Assembly (NCBI GenBank): GCA_036835325.1
Contig: DAITMF010000025.1
Span: forward strand, 1 to 49,221
Direction of reading: 5' to 3'
Source: CAMCHP01 sp036835325
Lineage (GTDB): Bacteria; Bacteroidota; Bacteroidia; Flavobacteriales_D; Sanyastnellaceae
Length of the DNA: 49,221 bases
Under the pieces are notes generated by a model, which ran no database searches, had not been told where the DNA came from, and saw only the letters and a program-made list of their open reading frames with translations. Position 1 is the stretch's first letter. Every line of letters begins with the position of its first letter. The translations under genes and the position numbers were made by a program. Shown here in pieces: positions 10,911-18,835 of this stretch.

Positions 10911-10918
10911 CGAAGGTA
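10911..10918 (-). promoter_or_regulatory. Possible -7 box of gyrA
   Basis: TACCTTCG on the minus strand lies 43 bases upstream of the gyrA ATG. The -33 element is not convincing; the nearest candidate is a TTC 17 bases away. Confidence 0.35.
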
Positions 10919-11034
10919 CAGAGATTCGTTCAGGTGAACCCCGATGCTACCTCGTCTGTTTTTAACAAAATCCCACACGTCGGTGTGGATAAAAAAGACG
11001 GGGATTCAGGACTCCACGCTGTTGTCGGAATAAA

Positions 11035-11066
11035 TTTGGGTCGGTAGGGAATTCCCCGTACTTTTA
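11035..11066 (+). promoter_or_regulatory. clpC promoter
   Basis: TTTG (11035-11038), a 20-base spacer and TACTTTTA (11059-11066) fit the Bacteroidota -33/-7 pattern. The expected transcript start near 11072 is only a few bases before an in-frame ATG at 11078, which favours the ATG at 11105 as the true start. A Shine-Dalgarno-like AAAGGAG (11089-11095) precedes 11105 by nine bases. Confidence 0.6.
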
Positions 11067-11104
11067 TTAGATAGCGAATGGAAAACAGAAAGGAGCCAAA
11101 TTAT

Positions 11105-13666
11105 ATGGACGCTAAATTTTCACCCAGGGTACGCGATGTCATAACGTACAGTCGTGAGGAAGCGATTCGCCTTGGGCACAACTACATCGGTGTCGAGCAC
11201 TTGCTGCTTGGCATCATACGTGAGGGAGAAGGAACAGCCATCCGAATTTTGGATGGGCTTAATGTTGACCTCGTGCGCTTGCGCAAAATCGTTGAAGGTT
11301 CCATCAGTTCGGTCAGTGCCAAGGGCAGCGGCCAAGGGAACATTCCGCTGGTTAAGCAGGCCGAAAAAATCCTAAAAATCACTTACCTCGAAGCGAAGTT
11401 CTTCAAAAGTCCGGTGATTGGTACAGAACACCTCCTCCTCTCCATCCTAAAAGATGAAGACAACGTAGCCACCAAGTCGCTTCATGCGCTTGACGTGACC
11501 TACGAGTCGGCAAAGGAGGAATTTGAATCCATCCTTATGGAAAAATCAGACAAAGATCTGCCGAAGGCAGAGTTTCCGGGCGGCCAAGACGAAGACGATG
11601 ATCGTCAATTCGGTCAAGGTGGCGCGAAGAAGCCGGGCGAAAGCAAAAGCAAAACGCCTGTGCTTGACAACTTTGGTCGCGACCTGACCAAAATGGCCGA
11701 AGAAGGCAAGCTTGATCCGATTGTTGGTCGCGAGAAGGAAATCGAACGCGTTTCGCAAATCCTTTCGCGCCGCAAGAAGAACAACCCCATTCTGATCGGT
11801 GAGCCGGGCGTTGGTAAATCGGCTATTGCCGAGGGCCTTGCCTTGCGCATTGTGCAGAAAAAGGTAAGCCGCGTGCTCTTTGGCAAGCGCATTGTTACCC
11901 TCGACATTGCGTCGCTGGTTGCAGGTACCAAGTACCGCGGTCAGTTTGAAGAGCGTATGAAGGCCGTGATGAACGAGCTTGAGAAATCAAGCGACGTGAT
12001 TCTCTTCATTGACGAAATTCACACCATTGTTGGCGCCGGCGGTGCCAGTGGATCACTCGACGCATCGAACATGTTCAAGCCTGCGCTCGCACGCGGTGAG
12101 ATTCAATGTGTGGGTGCAACTACGTTGGATGAGTACCGTCAGCACATCGAAAAAGATGGCGCGCTTGAACGCCGTTTCCAAAAGGTTATGGTTGAACCTG
12201 CAAGCCAGGACGAAACCATTACCATTTTGCACAACATCAAGGATAAGTACGAAGACCACCACAGTGTGAATTACACCGATGAAGCCATCTTGGCGTGTGT
12301 GCGACTCACCAGCAGGTACATTACCGACCGTCATTTGCCCGATAAGGCCATTGACGCCCTCGATGAAGTTGGGTCACGTGTTCACTTGAACAATATATCC
12401 GTCCCCAAAGAAATCATCGACATCGAAAAGGCGATTGAAGATGTGAAGGAGGAGAAAAATCAAGTCGTGCGCAGTCAGAAGTACGAAGAGGCTGCCAAGC
12501 TTCGCGACAAAGAGCGTCAGTTGCTTGAAAAGCTCGAAGCAGCCAAGCGCAAGTGGGAAGAAGAAACAAAGAGCCACCGCGAAACGGTGACCGTTGACCA
12601 CGTTGAAGAGGTGGTTGCCATGATGACCGGTATTCCCGTTCAACGCATCGCTGAGAAAGAAAGCGGTCGTTTGGCGCGGATGGAAGAAGAACTCGATGGC
12701 CGTGTAATTGGTCAAAACGAAGCCGTGAAGAAGGTGGTTCGCGCCATCAAGCGCAACCGCGCTGGCTTGAAAGATCCGAACAAACCCATTGGTTCGTTCA
12801 TCTTCCTCGGTCCAACCGGTGTGGGTAAAACCCAATTGGCGAAAGAATTGGCGAAGTTCATGTTCGACTCGGAAGATGCGTTGATTCGCATCGACATGTC
12901 GGAGTACATGGAGAAGTTCGCGGTGTCACGCCTCATTGGAGCACCTCCGGGATACGTTGGCTATGAAGAAGGTGGACAGTTGACCGAGAAGGTTCGCCGT
13001 CGCCCCTACTGCATCATTCTCCTTGACGAGATTGAGAAGGCCCACCCGGATGTATTCAACTTGTTGTTGCAAGCGTTGGACGATGGCCACATGACTGACA
13101 GTTTGGGTCGTAAAATCGACTTCCGCAACTGCATCATCATCATGACCTCAAACATCGGTGCGCGTCAGCTCCAAGACTTTGGAACCGGCGTAGGTTTCGG
13201 AACCACAGCACGCAAGGAGCGCGAAGAAACCGACCGCAAAACAGTGGTTGAAGGTGCACTCAAGCGTGCATTTGCACCGGAATTCTTGAACCGTGTAGAT
13301 GACATCATCATGTTCAAGTCGCTGTTGCGTGAGCACATCCATGAAATCATCGACCTCGAACTTGACAAACTGTTCGAACGGGTGAAAGCCCTCGGCTACG
13401 GCATCGAGCTCACCGATAAAGCGAAAGATTTCATTGCCGAGCGAGGCTTTGATGAAAAATTCGGTGCACGTCCGCTTAAGCGAGCAATTCAAAAATACCT
13501 TGAAGACCCGCTTGCAGAGCAAATCATCAACTCAGCGTTGAAAGAAGGCGACACCATCGAAGCCGACGTTGACGAGGAGAAGCAAGACATCGTAGTTGCG
13601 ATCCGTAAAGGGAAGGCGAAGCCTAAGAAGGCCGCATCAAATGACGGAGACGCTGCTGCCGAATAA
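11105..13666 (+). CDS. clpC: ATP-dependent Clp protease ATP-binding subunit ClpC
   Basis: An 853-residue AAA+ unfoldase that feeds proteins to ClpP. In order it has an N-terminal Clp repeat domain (residues about 5-145), a first AAA+ module with Walker A GEPGVGKS near 232, a UVR-like coiled coil (KYEEAAKLRDKERQLLEKLE) around 470, a second AAA+ module with Walker A GPTGVGKT, and a D2-small C-terminal domain. A TGVGFGTT loop in the second module fits the ClpP-docking VGF/IGF loop. Start 11105 (MDAKFSPRV) is preferred for its Shine-Dalgarno-like sequence and usual family N-terminus; 11078 is an alternative. It lacks the longer ClpB middle domain. No clpP or mcsAB is adjacent. Confidence 0.95.
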   Translation: MDAKFSPRVRDVITYSREEAIRLGHNYIGVEHLLLGIIREGEGTAIRILDGLNVDLVRLRKIVEGSISSVSAKGSGQGNIPLVKQAEKILKITYLEAKFFKSPVIGTEHLLLSILKDEDNVATKSLHALDVTYESAKEEFESILMEKSDKDLPKAEFPGGQDEDDDRQFGQGGAKKPGESKSKTPVLDNFGRDLTKMAEEGKLDPIVGREKEIERVSQILSRRKKNNPILIGEPGVGKSAIAEGLALRIVQKKVSRVLFGKRIVTLDIASLVAGTKYRGQFEERMKAVMNELEKSSDVILFIDEIHTIVGAGGASGSLDASNMFKPALARGEIQCVGATTLDEYRQHIEKDGALERRFQKVMVEPASQDETITILHNIKDKYEDHHSVNYTDEAILACVRLTSRYITDRHLPDKAIDALDEVGSRVHLNNISVPKEIIDIEKAIEDVKEEKNQVVRSQKYEEAAKLRDKERQLLEKLEAAKRKWEEETKSHRETVTVDHVEEVVAMMTGIPVQRIAEKESGRLARMEEELDGRVIGQNEAVKKVVRAIKRNRAGLKDPNKPIGSFIFLGPTGVGKTQLAKELAKFMFDSEDALIRIDMSEYMEKFAVSRLIGAPPGYVGYEEGGQLTEKVRRRPYCIILLDEIEKAHPDVFNLLLQALDDGHMTDSLGRKIDFRNCIIIMTSNIGARQLQDFGTGVGFGTTARKEREETDRKTVVEGALKRAFAPEFLNRVDDIIMFKSLLREHIHEIIDLELDKLFERVKALGYGIELTDKAKDFIAERGFDEKFGARPLKRAIQKYLEDPLAEQIINSALKEGDTIEADVDEEKQDIVVAIRKGKAKPKKAASNDGDAAAE

Positions 13667-13685
13667 GCGAGCTGCATCATTCAAC

Positions 13686-13714
13686 AAAAAAGCCCCTTAA
13701 CCGGGGCTTTTTTT
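13686..13714. terminator. Bidirectional terminator between clpC and the convergent T9SS gene
   Basis: AAAAAAGCCCC (13686-13696) pairs with GGGGCTTTTTTT (13703-13714) across a six-base loop. T-runs on both strands allow it to serve clpC and the convergent gene at 13736-15718. Confidence 0.88.
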
Positions 13715-13735
13715 ATGCGAACCAGTGGGCTCGGC

Positions 13736-15718
13736 TTATTGCTTTACAAACCTTGCGAAGGCTCCGTTTGTGGTTTGCAGTGTGTACATGCCCGCAGCAA
13801 GATGAGCGACCGGCAGAACTGTGGTTTGGTTTGTTGCGGCAACAGGATGTTCAAGCACAAGGCGGCCGAAGGCGTCGTAGATGTACACTGAACCTTCGAG
13901 CGATCCGCTTACGCGAAGCTCGCTGAGCGCAGGGTTTGGCCAAATGCTCAGGTCTCCGCGCAATGACTCGGCAACACCAATGGGCGTTTCTTCGGTAAAT
14001 GCGAACACTTGCGAAACCGTCTCAAAACCGCATTCACCTGCAGCATTCACTCGCCAGTAGTAGGTGCCAGGGCTAAGACCCGGTACAGGAGCTGAAACAC
14101 TTGTCTGGTCAGTGGTTTGCGTGTAGATGATGGTTGAAAAATCAGGTGAATCGCTAAGCTCGAAGGTAAAATCAAGACCCTCCTGCGGTTCGCTCAACCA
14201 TTCAAAGGTTGAAACGAAGAGTACTTCTCCATTTGAAGGAGTAAGCGGATACACGCCATCGAGTGGATTCTCGGTTTTGGTGAGCGTTACATCGCGCAGC
14301 GTTTCTTGACCATCGTGCTGAATGGTGATTGTGAAAACATGGTCGCCCGCAGCCAATGCTTCAAGTCCTGACAATATGTAAACAACGTTGCCGGGCAGGG
14401 CCTCAGGGGTGCTTATGCTGAGGCTGGAACCTTGCGGAAGCCCATCAAACAAGAGGTTATAATTTTCGGGAGCGTAACTGAAGTACACCTCACCAATGAT
14501 TTGATCTTGGTTGGCGTGCACTTCGTAGTCTTGTTTTGCGGTTGCAATGCGCGGACGCAAGATGAACAACCCGCTGTACATATCGGTCACCACGACGGTT
14601 CCGCTGCCGAAATAGCAGTAGTTGCTCCATGTGCCGCTGAAGGTCGGGTTGTCGTCATCGGGCTGTACGTCGAAAAAGCCCACTTCAGAGAGGGTGCCCT
14701 CTCCTACCAGCGCTGCATCGAGAATCCGAAGGCCGGATCGGTAGTTGCTTTCGTAGACTTGGTTCCAGCGGATGTAGAGATTGTGATCGATTGAGGTGGC
14801 AACACCGTCGTAGAATCCGACCAAGATGGGCTCTTCAAGGTCAGCCACGTCGAAGATGTACGTGCGCGTTTGCGTTGCGAGTCCTTGCAGTTCATCGAGT
14901 TCATCGTTGACCAACACGTATCGGTGGTCGGGTGTAATCCAATTTTGGTGGGTGTAGGCACTTTGATCGTAGCCGAGTGACGAGAGCATCTGGCAGTCGG
15001 TTTTCACACTTACGTCAACGATGGTCAATGCATCCTCATTTGACGCGAATGCGATTTCACTTCCGCAGTAGCGTTTGTCAGGACCGTTGTAAACGATGAC
15101 TTGCGCGTCGTGGGTGTATCCATCCTGAAAAAAATCACCTGCAACAGCCGGATTGAGCGGGTCATTGATGTCAACGATGTGCAAACCGCCGGCGAAGGTG
15201 TCAGAACCTACGCCAAAAGCGAATCCTGTTTCTTCATTGATTACGATGTTGTGTGCCCTTCCAAACAAAGCGTAGTGTGCATCTTCGGTAAAGTCAGAAG
15301 GGATTTCGAAGAGGTCGACCAATCGCAGGAGGTCAAAAACCTGCATTCCGTGGCCGGGTGCTTCTGAAACGATGAAGGCATAGTTGGCAAACACTTTGAT
15401 GTCGCGCCATAGACTGTTTGTGGTGTGGGTAGGCAAAGAGCCGAGGTAAACGGGGCTTGCAGGGTCAGTTATTTCAACGAAAGCGGTTCCGTTGTTTTTA
15501 CCGACCAGCGCGAATTCTCGTCCGCTTTCTTCGTGGGTCCATCCCCAAACGTCGTTCATGTTGTTTGCCCCACCGAGTTCATCGATGGTCATAAAGCGCC
15601 ACATGTCAACATTCTGGCAGGGGTAAATATCGGCAAAGCCCTCTTCACACAAGGTTTGGGAATTTGCCACTGAAACTGCAAGTATACATATGGCTGTAAG
15701 CGAGTAAACACACTTCAT
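13736..15718 (-). CDS. Choice-of-anchor B family protein with T9SS sorting domain (longer paralogue)
   Basis: A 660-residue exported protein. After a signal peptide (about residues 1-20, ending NSQ) comes a choice-of-anchor B/LVIVD-type beta-propeller region, about 20-390. It contains DELGGANNMNDVWGWTH, FVEITDPASPVYLGSLPT, GHGMQVFDLLRL, NINDP-like units and NLYIRWNQVYESNYRSGLRI. About 395-580 is an Ig/Fn3-like part that the neighbouring paralogue lacks. The last about 70 residues are a T9SS type A sorting domain (SIWPNPALSELRV to AAGMYTLQT), so export by the type IX system and surface attachment or release are expected. It lies 12 bases after the shorter paralogue, likely in the same transcript. 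The ligand is unknown. Confidence 0.87.
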   Translation of the reverse strand: MKCVYSLTAICILAVSVANSQTLCEEGFADIYPCQNVDMWRFMTIDELGGANNMNDVWGWTHEESGREFALVGKNNGTAFVEITDPASPVYLGSLPTHTTNSLWRDIKVFANYAFIVSEAPGHGMQVFDLLRLVDLFEIPSDFTEDAHYALFGRAHNIVINEETGFAFGVGSDTFAGGLHIVDINDPLNPAVAGDFFQDGYTHDAQVIVYNGPDKRYCGSEIAFASNEDALTIVDVSVKTDCQMLSSLGYDQSAYTHQNWITPDHRYVLVNDELDELQGLATQTRTYIFDVADLEEPILVGFYDGVATSIDHNLYIRWNQVYESNYRSGLRILDAALVGEGTLSEVGFFDVQPDDDNPTFSGTWSNYCYFGSGTVVVTDMYSGLFILRPRIATAKQDYEVHANQDQIIGEVYFSYAPENYNLLFDGLPQGSSLSISTPEALPGNVVYILSGLEALAAGDHVFTITIQHDGQETLRDVTLTKTENPLDGVYPLTPSNGEVLFVSTFEWLSEPQEGLDFTFELSDSPDFSTIIYTQTTDQTSVSAPVPGLSPGTYYWRVNAAGECGFETVSQVFAFTEETPIGVAESLRGDLSIWPNPALSELRVSGSLEGSVYIYDAFGRLVLEHPVAATNQTTVLPVAHLAAGMYTLQTTNGAFARFVKQ

Positions 15719-15730
15719 CAGGCGGGTGGA

Positions 15731-17158
15731 TTAATGAATAATTAGTTTCTGTGTGGTGGCTGAATCTTTAATGCGCACGATGTACAAACCTGACTCCAAT
15801 GAAGTGGTATTGATACGCACTGAGTTGCTGTTGTCAGATGGAAGTACTTCCGGACGGATGCTGCGCCCATTCAGGTCGGTGATTGACACCTCGCTCGCAT
15901 GCAACGGCGAAGCGCTTTTGATGATTGCAAAGTCGGAAGCGGGATTTGGATGAATACTGAATCCATTGAGTTCTTCATCGTGGTTTGGTGTGTTCAGCAC
16001 GGCTTGTGTAGGACGAACAACAAAGAAATGCGTGAAGGTACTGATGATGACATTGCCGCTTGGGAAGTACGGGTAGGTGCTCCAAGCGCCATTAAAACCC
16101 GGAATGTTGTTCAGCGGATTGGTATCGAAGAAACCTGTCTCGTACAAGTCGTTTTCACCAGCCCCCTCAATGTTCACAATGCGCAAACCGCTGCGGTAAT
16201 TGGCTTGGTAACAGAGTGTGCCTTTGACGTAGAGGTTGTGGTCGGTGGCTGAAACCGGACCCGAGTAAAACCCAACCAATTGCGGATTATCGAGGTCTTG
16301 CACGTCGAAGATGTAGGTGCGTGTTGGGACGAGAAATTGAATTTCATCGAGTTCATCATTGACCAAAAAGTAGCGGTGGTCTTCTGTGAGCCAACCTTGG
16401 TGGGTGTAGACTACCTCGTCGTAGGTGATCGTACTGATCATCGTACAGTTGAGCTTGTCTTCGACATCGACGATGGTGACAAAATCTTCGTTAGCGGCGA
16501 AGGCGATTTCTTTGCCTTGGTAGTCGGTATCGGGGCCATTGTAAATGACCACTTGGACATCGTGTGTGTAGCCATCTTCTGCGAAATCGCCTGCAATAAC
16601 CGGGTTAACGGGGTCATTGATATTAACAATGTGCAACCCACCATCGAAGGTGTTTGTGCCGACGGCGTAGGCAAACCCGGTGGTTTCGTTGATGGCGATG
16701 TTGTGTGCATTTCCGAAGTTGCCGTAGTGCGCATCGGCATCGAATTGAACGGGCGGATTTTCTACGTTGAGCAGGCGCGTGAGGTCAAATACCTGCATGC
16801 CGTGGTCGGGTGCTTCGGAAACGATAAAAGCATGGTTATCGAATACTTTGATATCACGCCAAAGACTTGAAACGGTTTGTGTAGCGAGGTTTCCGAGGTA
16901 AACAGGGTTGACGGGGTCGGTGATTTCAATGAAGGCTGTACCATTTGACCGGCCGTAGATGGCGAATTCGCGTCCATCGGAGACCCATCCCCAACAATCG
17001 TTGCCGTTATCGCCCCCACCCACTTCTGCGAGCGTAAAGACCGACTGAAGGTCGACGTTGTTGCAAGGGTATTCACCTGCAAAGCCATTTTCACAAAGCG
17101 ATTGAGCACCGGCGGTAAGAACATTTGCCACCAAAGCACAGAGGAGTATAAAGCGCAT
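15731..17158 (-). CDS. Choice-of-anchor B family protein with T9SS sorting domain (shorter paralogue)
   Basis: A 475-residue exported protein, clearly paralogous to the gene downstream. Shared blocks include FVEITDP/FIEITDPVNPVYLGNL, LWRDIKVF, FIVSEAPDHGMQVFDLTRL, GGLHIVNINDPVNPVIAGDF and ANYRSGLRIVN. A signal peptide (MRFILLCALVANVLTAGAQ) is at the start and a T9SS type A sorting domain is at the end (FSIHPNPASDFAII to LESGLYIVRI). It lacks the Ig/Fn3-like insertion of the longer copy. It starts three bases after the antitoxin-like gene, so it is probably transcribed with it. The pair looks like a tandem duplication followed by divergence. Confidence 0.87.
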   Translation of the reverse strand: MRFILLCALVANVLTAGAQSLCENGFAGEYPCNNVDLQSVFTLAEVGGGDNGNDCWGWVSDGREFAIYGRSNGTAFIEITDPVNPVYLGNLATQTVSSLWRDIKVFDNHAFIVSEAPDHGMQVFDLTRLLNVENPPVQFDADAHYGNFGNAHNIAINETTGFAYAVGTNTFDGGLHIVNINDPVNPVIAGDFAEDGYTHDVQVVIYNGPDTDYQGKEIAFAANEDFVTIVDVEDKLNCTMISTITYDEVVYTHQGWLTEDHRYFLVNDELDEIQFLVPTRTYIFDVQDLDNPQLVGFYSGPVSATDHNLYVKGTLCYQANYRSGLRIVNIEGAGENDLYETGFFDTNPLNNIPGFNGAWSTYPYFPSGNVIISTFTHFFVVRPTQAVLNTPNHDEELNGFSIHPNPASDFAIIKSASPLHASEVSITDLNGRSIRPEVLPSDNSNSVRINTTSLESGLYIVRIKDSATTQKLIIH

Positions 17159-17161
17159 GAA

Positions 17162-17431
17162 TTACCAGTTTTCAGATTGATGCTCGACTTGATCGAGCGT
17201 GGTGAAGCTTCCGCTTTCGACCTCTTTCACTGATGCGATGATGGCATCCAGAAAATCGCTTTTGAACACGGGTACGGCGTTGGGTTGAAAGCCGATGATT
17301 TTTGTTTTGCTGTCTTCATCGTAGGCGATGCGCACAACGAGCTCTTCAAGACGGCGAAGTGATTCGGTGTTGTGCTCCTGAAGTATAAATTCGATCAGGC
17401 GCAACTTGCGGAGGTTGATGTCTTCTTGCAT
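17162..17431 (-). CDS. Small antitoxin-like protein, no toxin next to it
   Basis: An 89-residue protein starting MQEDINLRKLRLIEFILQ. It has a helical N-terminus and a C-terminus (SDFLDAIIASVKEVESGS, then FTTLDQVEHQSENW) that resemble small Bacteroidota antitoxins usually followed by a RelE/ParE-type toxin. Here the next gene, three bases away, is a T9SS surface protein instead. The ATG at 17431 is preferred over 17476 because a -7-like TACCTTTA (17456-17449) lies between them. The antitoxin assignment rests on memory of the family pattern and is moderate. It may have another role. Confidence 0.55.
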   Translation of the reverse strand: MQEDINLRKLRLIEFILQEHNTESLRRLEELVVRIAYDEDSKTKIIGFQPNAVPVFKSDFLDAIIASVKEVESGSFTTLDQVEHQSENW

Positions 17432-17448
17432 GGTGTATAGAGCAGGTG

Positions 17449-17456
17449 TAAAGGTA
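17449..17456 (-). promoter_or_regulatory. -7 box upstream of the antitoxin-like gene
   Basis: TACCTTTA on the minus strand ends 17 bases before the ATG at 17431. No TTG is seen at the usual -33 distance. It would drive the three-gene unit down to 13736. Confidence 0.4.
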
Positions 17457-17476
17457 GCGAGATTTTGGTGAGTCAT

Positions 17477-17726
17477 CCATACGATAGAATTGACACCGTT
17501 TTAATCTCATGCACGCGAAACGAAGCGGACTCTTTGGGATGGACACCGCCCGTTTTCATTCATCCATCCGTACCCCAAAAAAAGACAAAGGGTTGTTCAC
17601 AAATGGGAGGCCCCCTCGAGGTAGCCCGGATGGCGCATTTGGCGTAGGATTGAGGGGGTAAAAGCCCGGCTTTATTAACAACTTACCACACTTTTCAACA
17701 AAAGGGCCCTATTTTTGCTGCGATGC
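17477..17726. other. Gene-free region upstream of HU
   Basis: No supported gene, tRNA or riboswitch was recognised here. It holds one divergent copy of the G-rich motif (17561-17583, minus strand, with a three-base insertion). It also has a G/C-rich stretch around 17606-17675 (GGCCCCCTC and GAGGGGG could pair) and a second -7-like TATTTTTG at 17710-17717. A small RNA is possible but not supported. Confidence 0.3.
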
Positions 17727-17758
17727 TTGTCTGTCGCGCTTTTTCGCGTATATATTTG
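17727..17758 (+). promoter_or_regulatory. HU gene promoter
   Basis: TTG (17727-17729), a 21-base spacer and a perfect TATATTTG (17751-17758) match the Bacteroidota -33/-7 consensus. The HU start codon is 39 bases downstream of the box. Confidence 0.8.
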
Positions 17759-17797
17759 CCCTGATTCATCGATTGTCAAACTCTAAAACAAAGCGAC

Positions 17798-18067
17798 ATG
17801 AACAAAGCAGAACTGATTGACGCAATGGCCGAGAAAGCCGGTTTGTCAAAAGCAGACGCTAAGCGCGCCCTCGACGCATTCATCGACACCACTGCTGGTG
17901 CGTTGAAAAAGAAAGACCGTGTATCTCTCGTAGGTTTCGGTTCATTCTCAATTTCAACGCGTGCTGCCCGCAAAGGCCGCAATCCGCAGACCGGTAAAGA
18001 AATCACCATTAAGGCGAAGAACGTAGTGAAGTTCAAGCCAGGTGCAGAGCTTTCAGCCAAGGTATAA
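17798..18067 (+). CDS. HU family DNA-binding protein
   Basis: An 89-residue histone-like protein of the HU/IHF family. It starts MNKAELIDAMAEKAGLSKAD, has VSLVGFGSFSI at about residues 45-55 and the DNA-binding arm ARKGRNPQTGKEI at 58-70, and ends VVKFKPGAEL. It bends and compacts DNA as a dimer. It is a single-gene unit with a good promoter and a terminator. Confidence 0.96.
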   Translation: MNKAELIDAMAEKAGLSKADAKRALDAFIDTTAGALKKKDRVSLVGFGSFSISTRAARKGRNPQTGKEITIKAKNVVKFKPGAELSAKV

Positions 18068-18090
18068 TCCTGGTTCGAATGAATCTGAAG

Positions 18091-18115
18091 AGGGTCGCAT
18101 TGCGGCCCTTTTTTT
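18091..18115 (+). terminator. Terminator of the HU gene
   Basis: AGGGTCGC (18091-18098) pairs with GCGGCCCT (18102-18109, one G-U pair), followed by seven T (18109-18115). It lies 23 bases after the HU stop. Confidence 0.85.
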
Positions 18116-18141
18116 GTGCCATCCTTTCGGCTTTGGCATTG

Positions 18142-18149
18142 TACCTTTG
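18142..18149 (+). promoter_or_regulatory. -7 box of trmH
   Basis: A perfect TACCTTTG ends five bases before the trmH ATG at 18155. A TTG at 18114-18116 is 25 bases upstream, longer than usual. The position predicts a leaderless mRNA. Confidence 0.55.
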
Positions 18150-18154
18150 CCGCT

Positions 18155-18835
18155 ATGAATTACCAAGCTGCCTACCGCTTTCTCGCCGGTTACATGACCG
18201 AAGAACGGGCTGACTTGTTCAGTCGCATTGTTGCAGAGCGCACACGCTACCTCACTGTAGTGGTCGAGGATGTGTACCAGCCGCACAATGCCAGTGCAGT
18301 GCTCCGCAGCTGCGATTGCTTTGGCGTTCAAGACGTCCATGTGATTGAAAACGACAATAAGTGGGAACTCAGTGAAGGCGTGAGCATGGGTTCTGATAAA
18401 TGGCTCACCGTTCAACGTCACCGCGAACACCGGCACAATACCGCTGCATGCCTCACAGAGCTGAAAGCACAAGGGTATGCAATCGTAGCGACCACTCCGC
18501 ACGAAGACGATTATGTGTTAAAAACATTGCCGCTTGATCGCAAATGTGCCTTGGTCTTTGGCACTGAAATGCGCGGCATTTCAGACGTCGTTCGCAAACA
18601 CACTGACCACTACCTGCGCATCCCCATGTACGGTTTTACAGAAAGTTTCAATATCAGCGTTGCGGCTGCATTGACCCTGTATGAATTGACCGATCGATTG
18701 CGCAGTGAGCGCAACGATTGGAGACTCAGCTCAGCAGAACAAGACCAGCTTCTGCTGCAGTGGGCACTTCAGAGCATTCGCGAAGGCGACAAAGTTTTAC
18801 AACGTTACTTCGATGCGACCGGTGACAGCCATTGA
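18155..18835 (+). CDS. trmH: tRNA (guanosine-2'-O)-methyltransferase TrmH family
   Basis: A 226-residue SpoU/SPOUT methyltransferase. The three family motifs are present: VYQPHNASAVLRSCDCFG (residues about 40-57), ALVFGTEMRGIS near 131 and MYGFTESFNISVAAAL near 156. It most likely 2'-O-methylates G18 in the tRNA D-loop using S-adenosylmethionine and a knotted fold. Start 18155 (MNYQAAYRF) is chosen because the promoter box lies just before it. The next gene, for a MATE transporter, overlaps its 3' end by 23 bases. Confidence 0.88.
   Translation: MNYQAAYRFLAGYMTEERADLFSRIVAERTRYLTVVVEDVYQPHNASAVLRSCDCFGVQDVHVIENDNKWELSEGVSMGSDKWLTVQRHREHRHNTAACLTELKAQGYAIVATTPHEDDYVLKTLPLDRKCALVFGTEMRGISDVVRKHTDHYLRIPMYGFTESFNISVAAALTLYELTDRLRSERNDWRLSSAEQDQLLLQWALQSIREGDKVLQRYFDATGDSH

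Noticed and set aside
10973..10988. CCACACGTCGGTGTGG dyad between gyrA and clpC
   Set aside because: Only six base pairs per arm, not placed on a promoter, and no recognised regulator site; chance occurrence is plausible.
17162..17431. Complete toxin-antitoxin system
   Set aside because: Neighbours on both sides were examined and no toxin-type gene is present, so only the antitoxin-like gene is reported.
17477..17726. Possible small RNA or tRNA in the gap before HU
   Set aside because: No cloverleaf, conserved RNA core or terminator was found, only weak G/C pairing.
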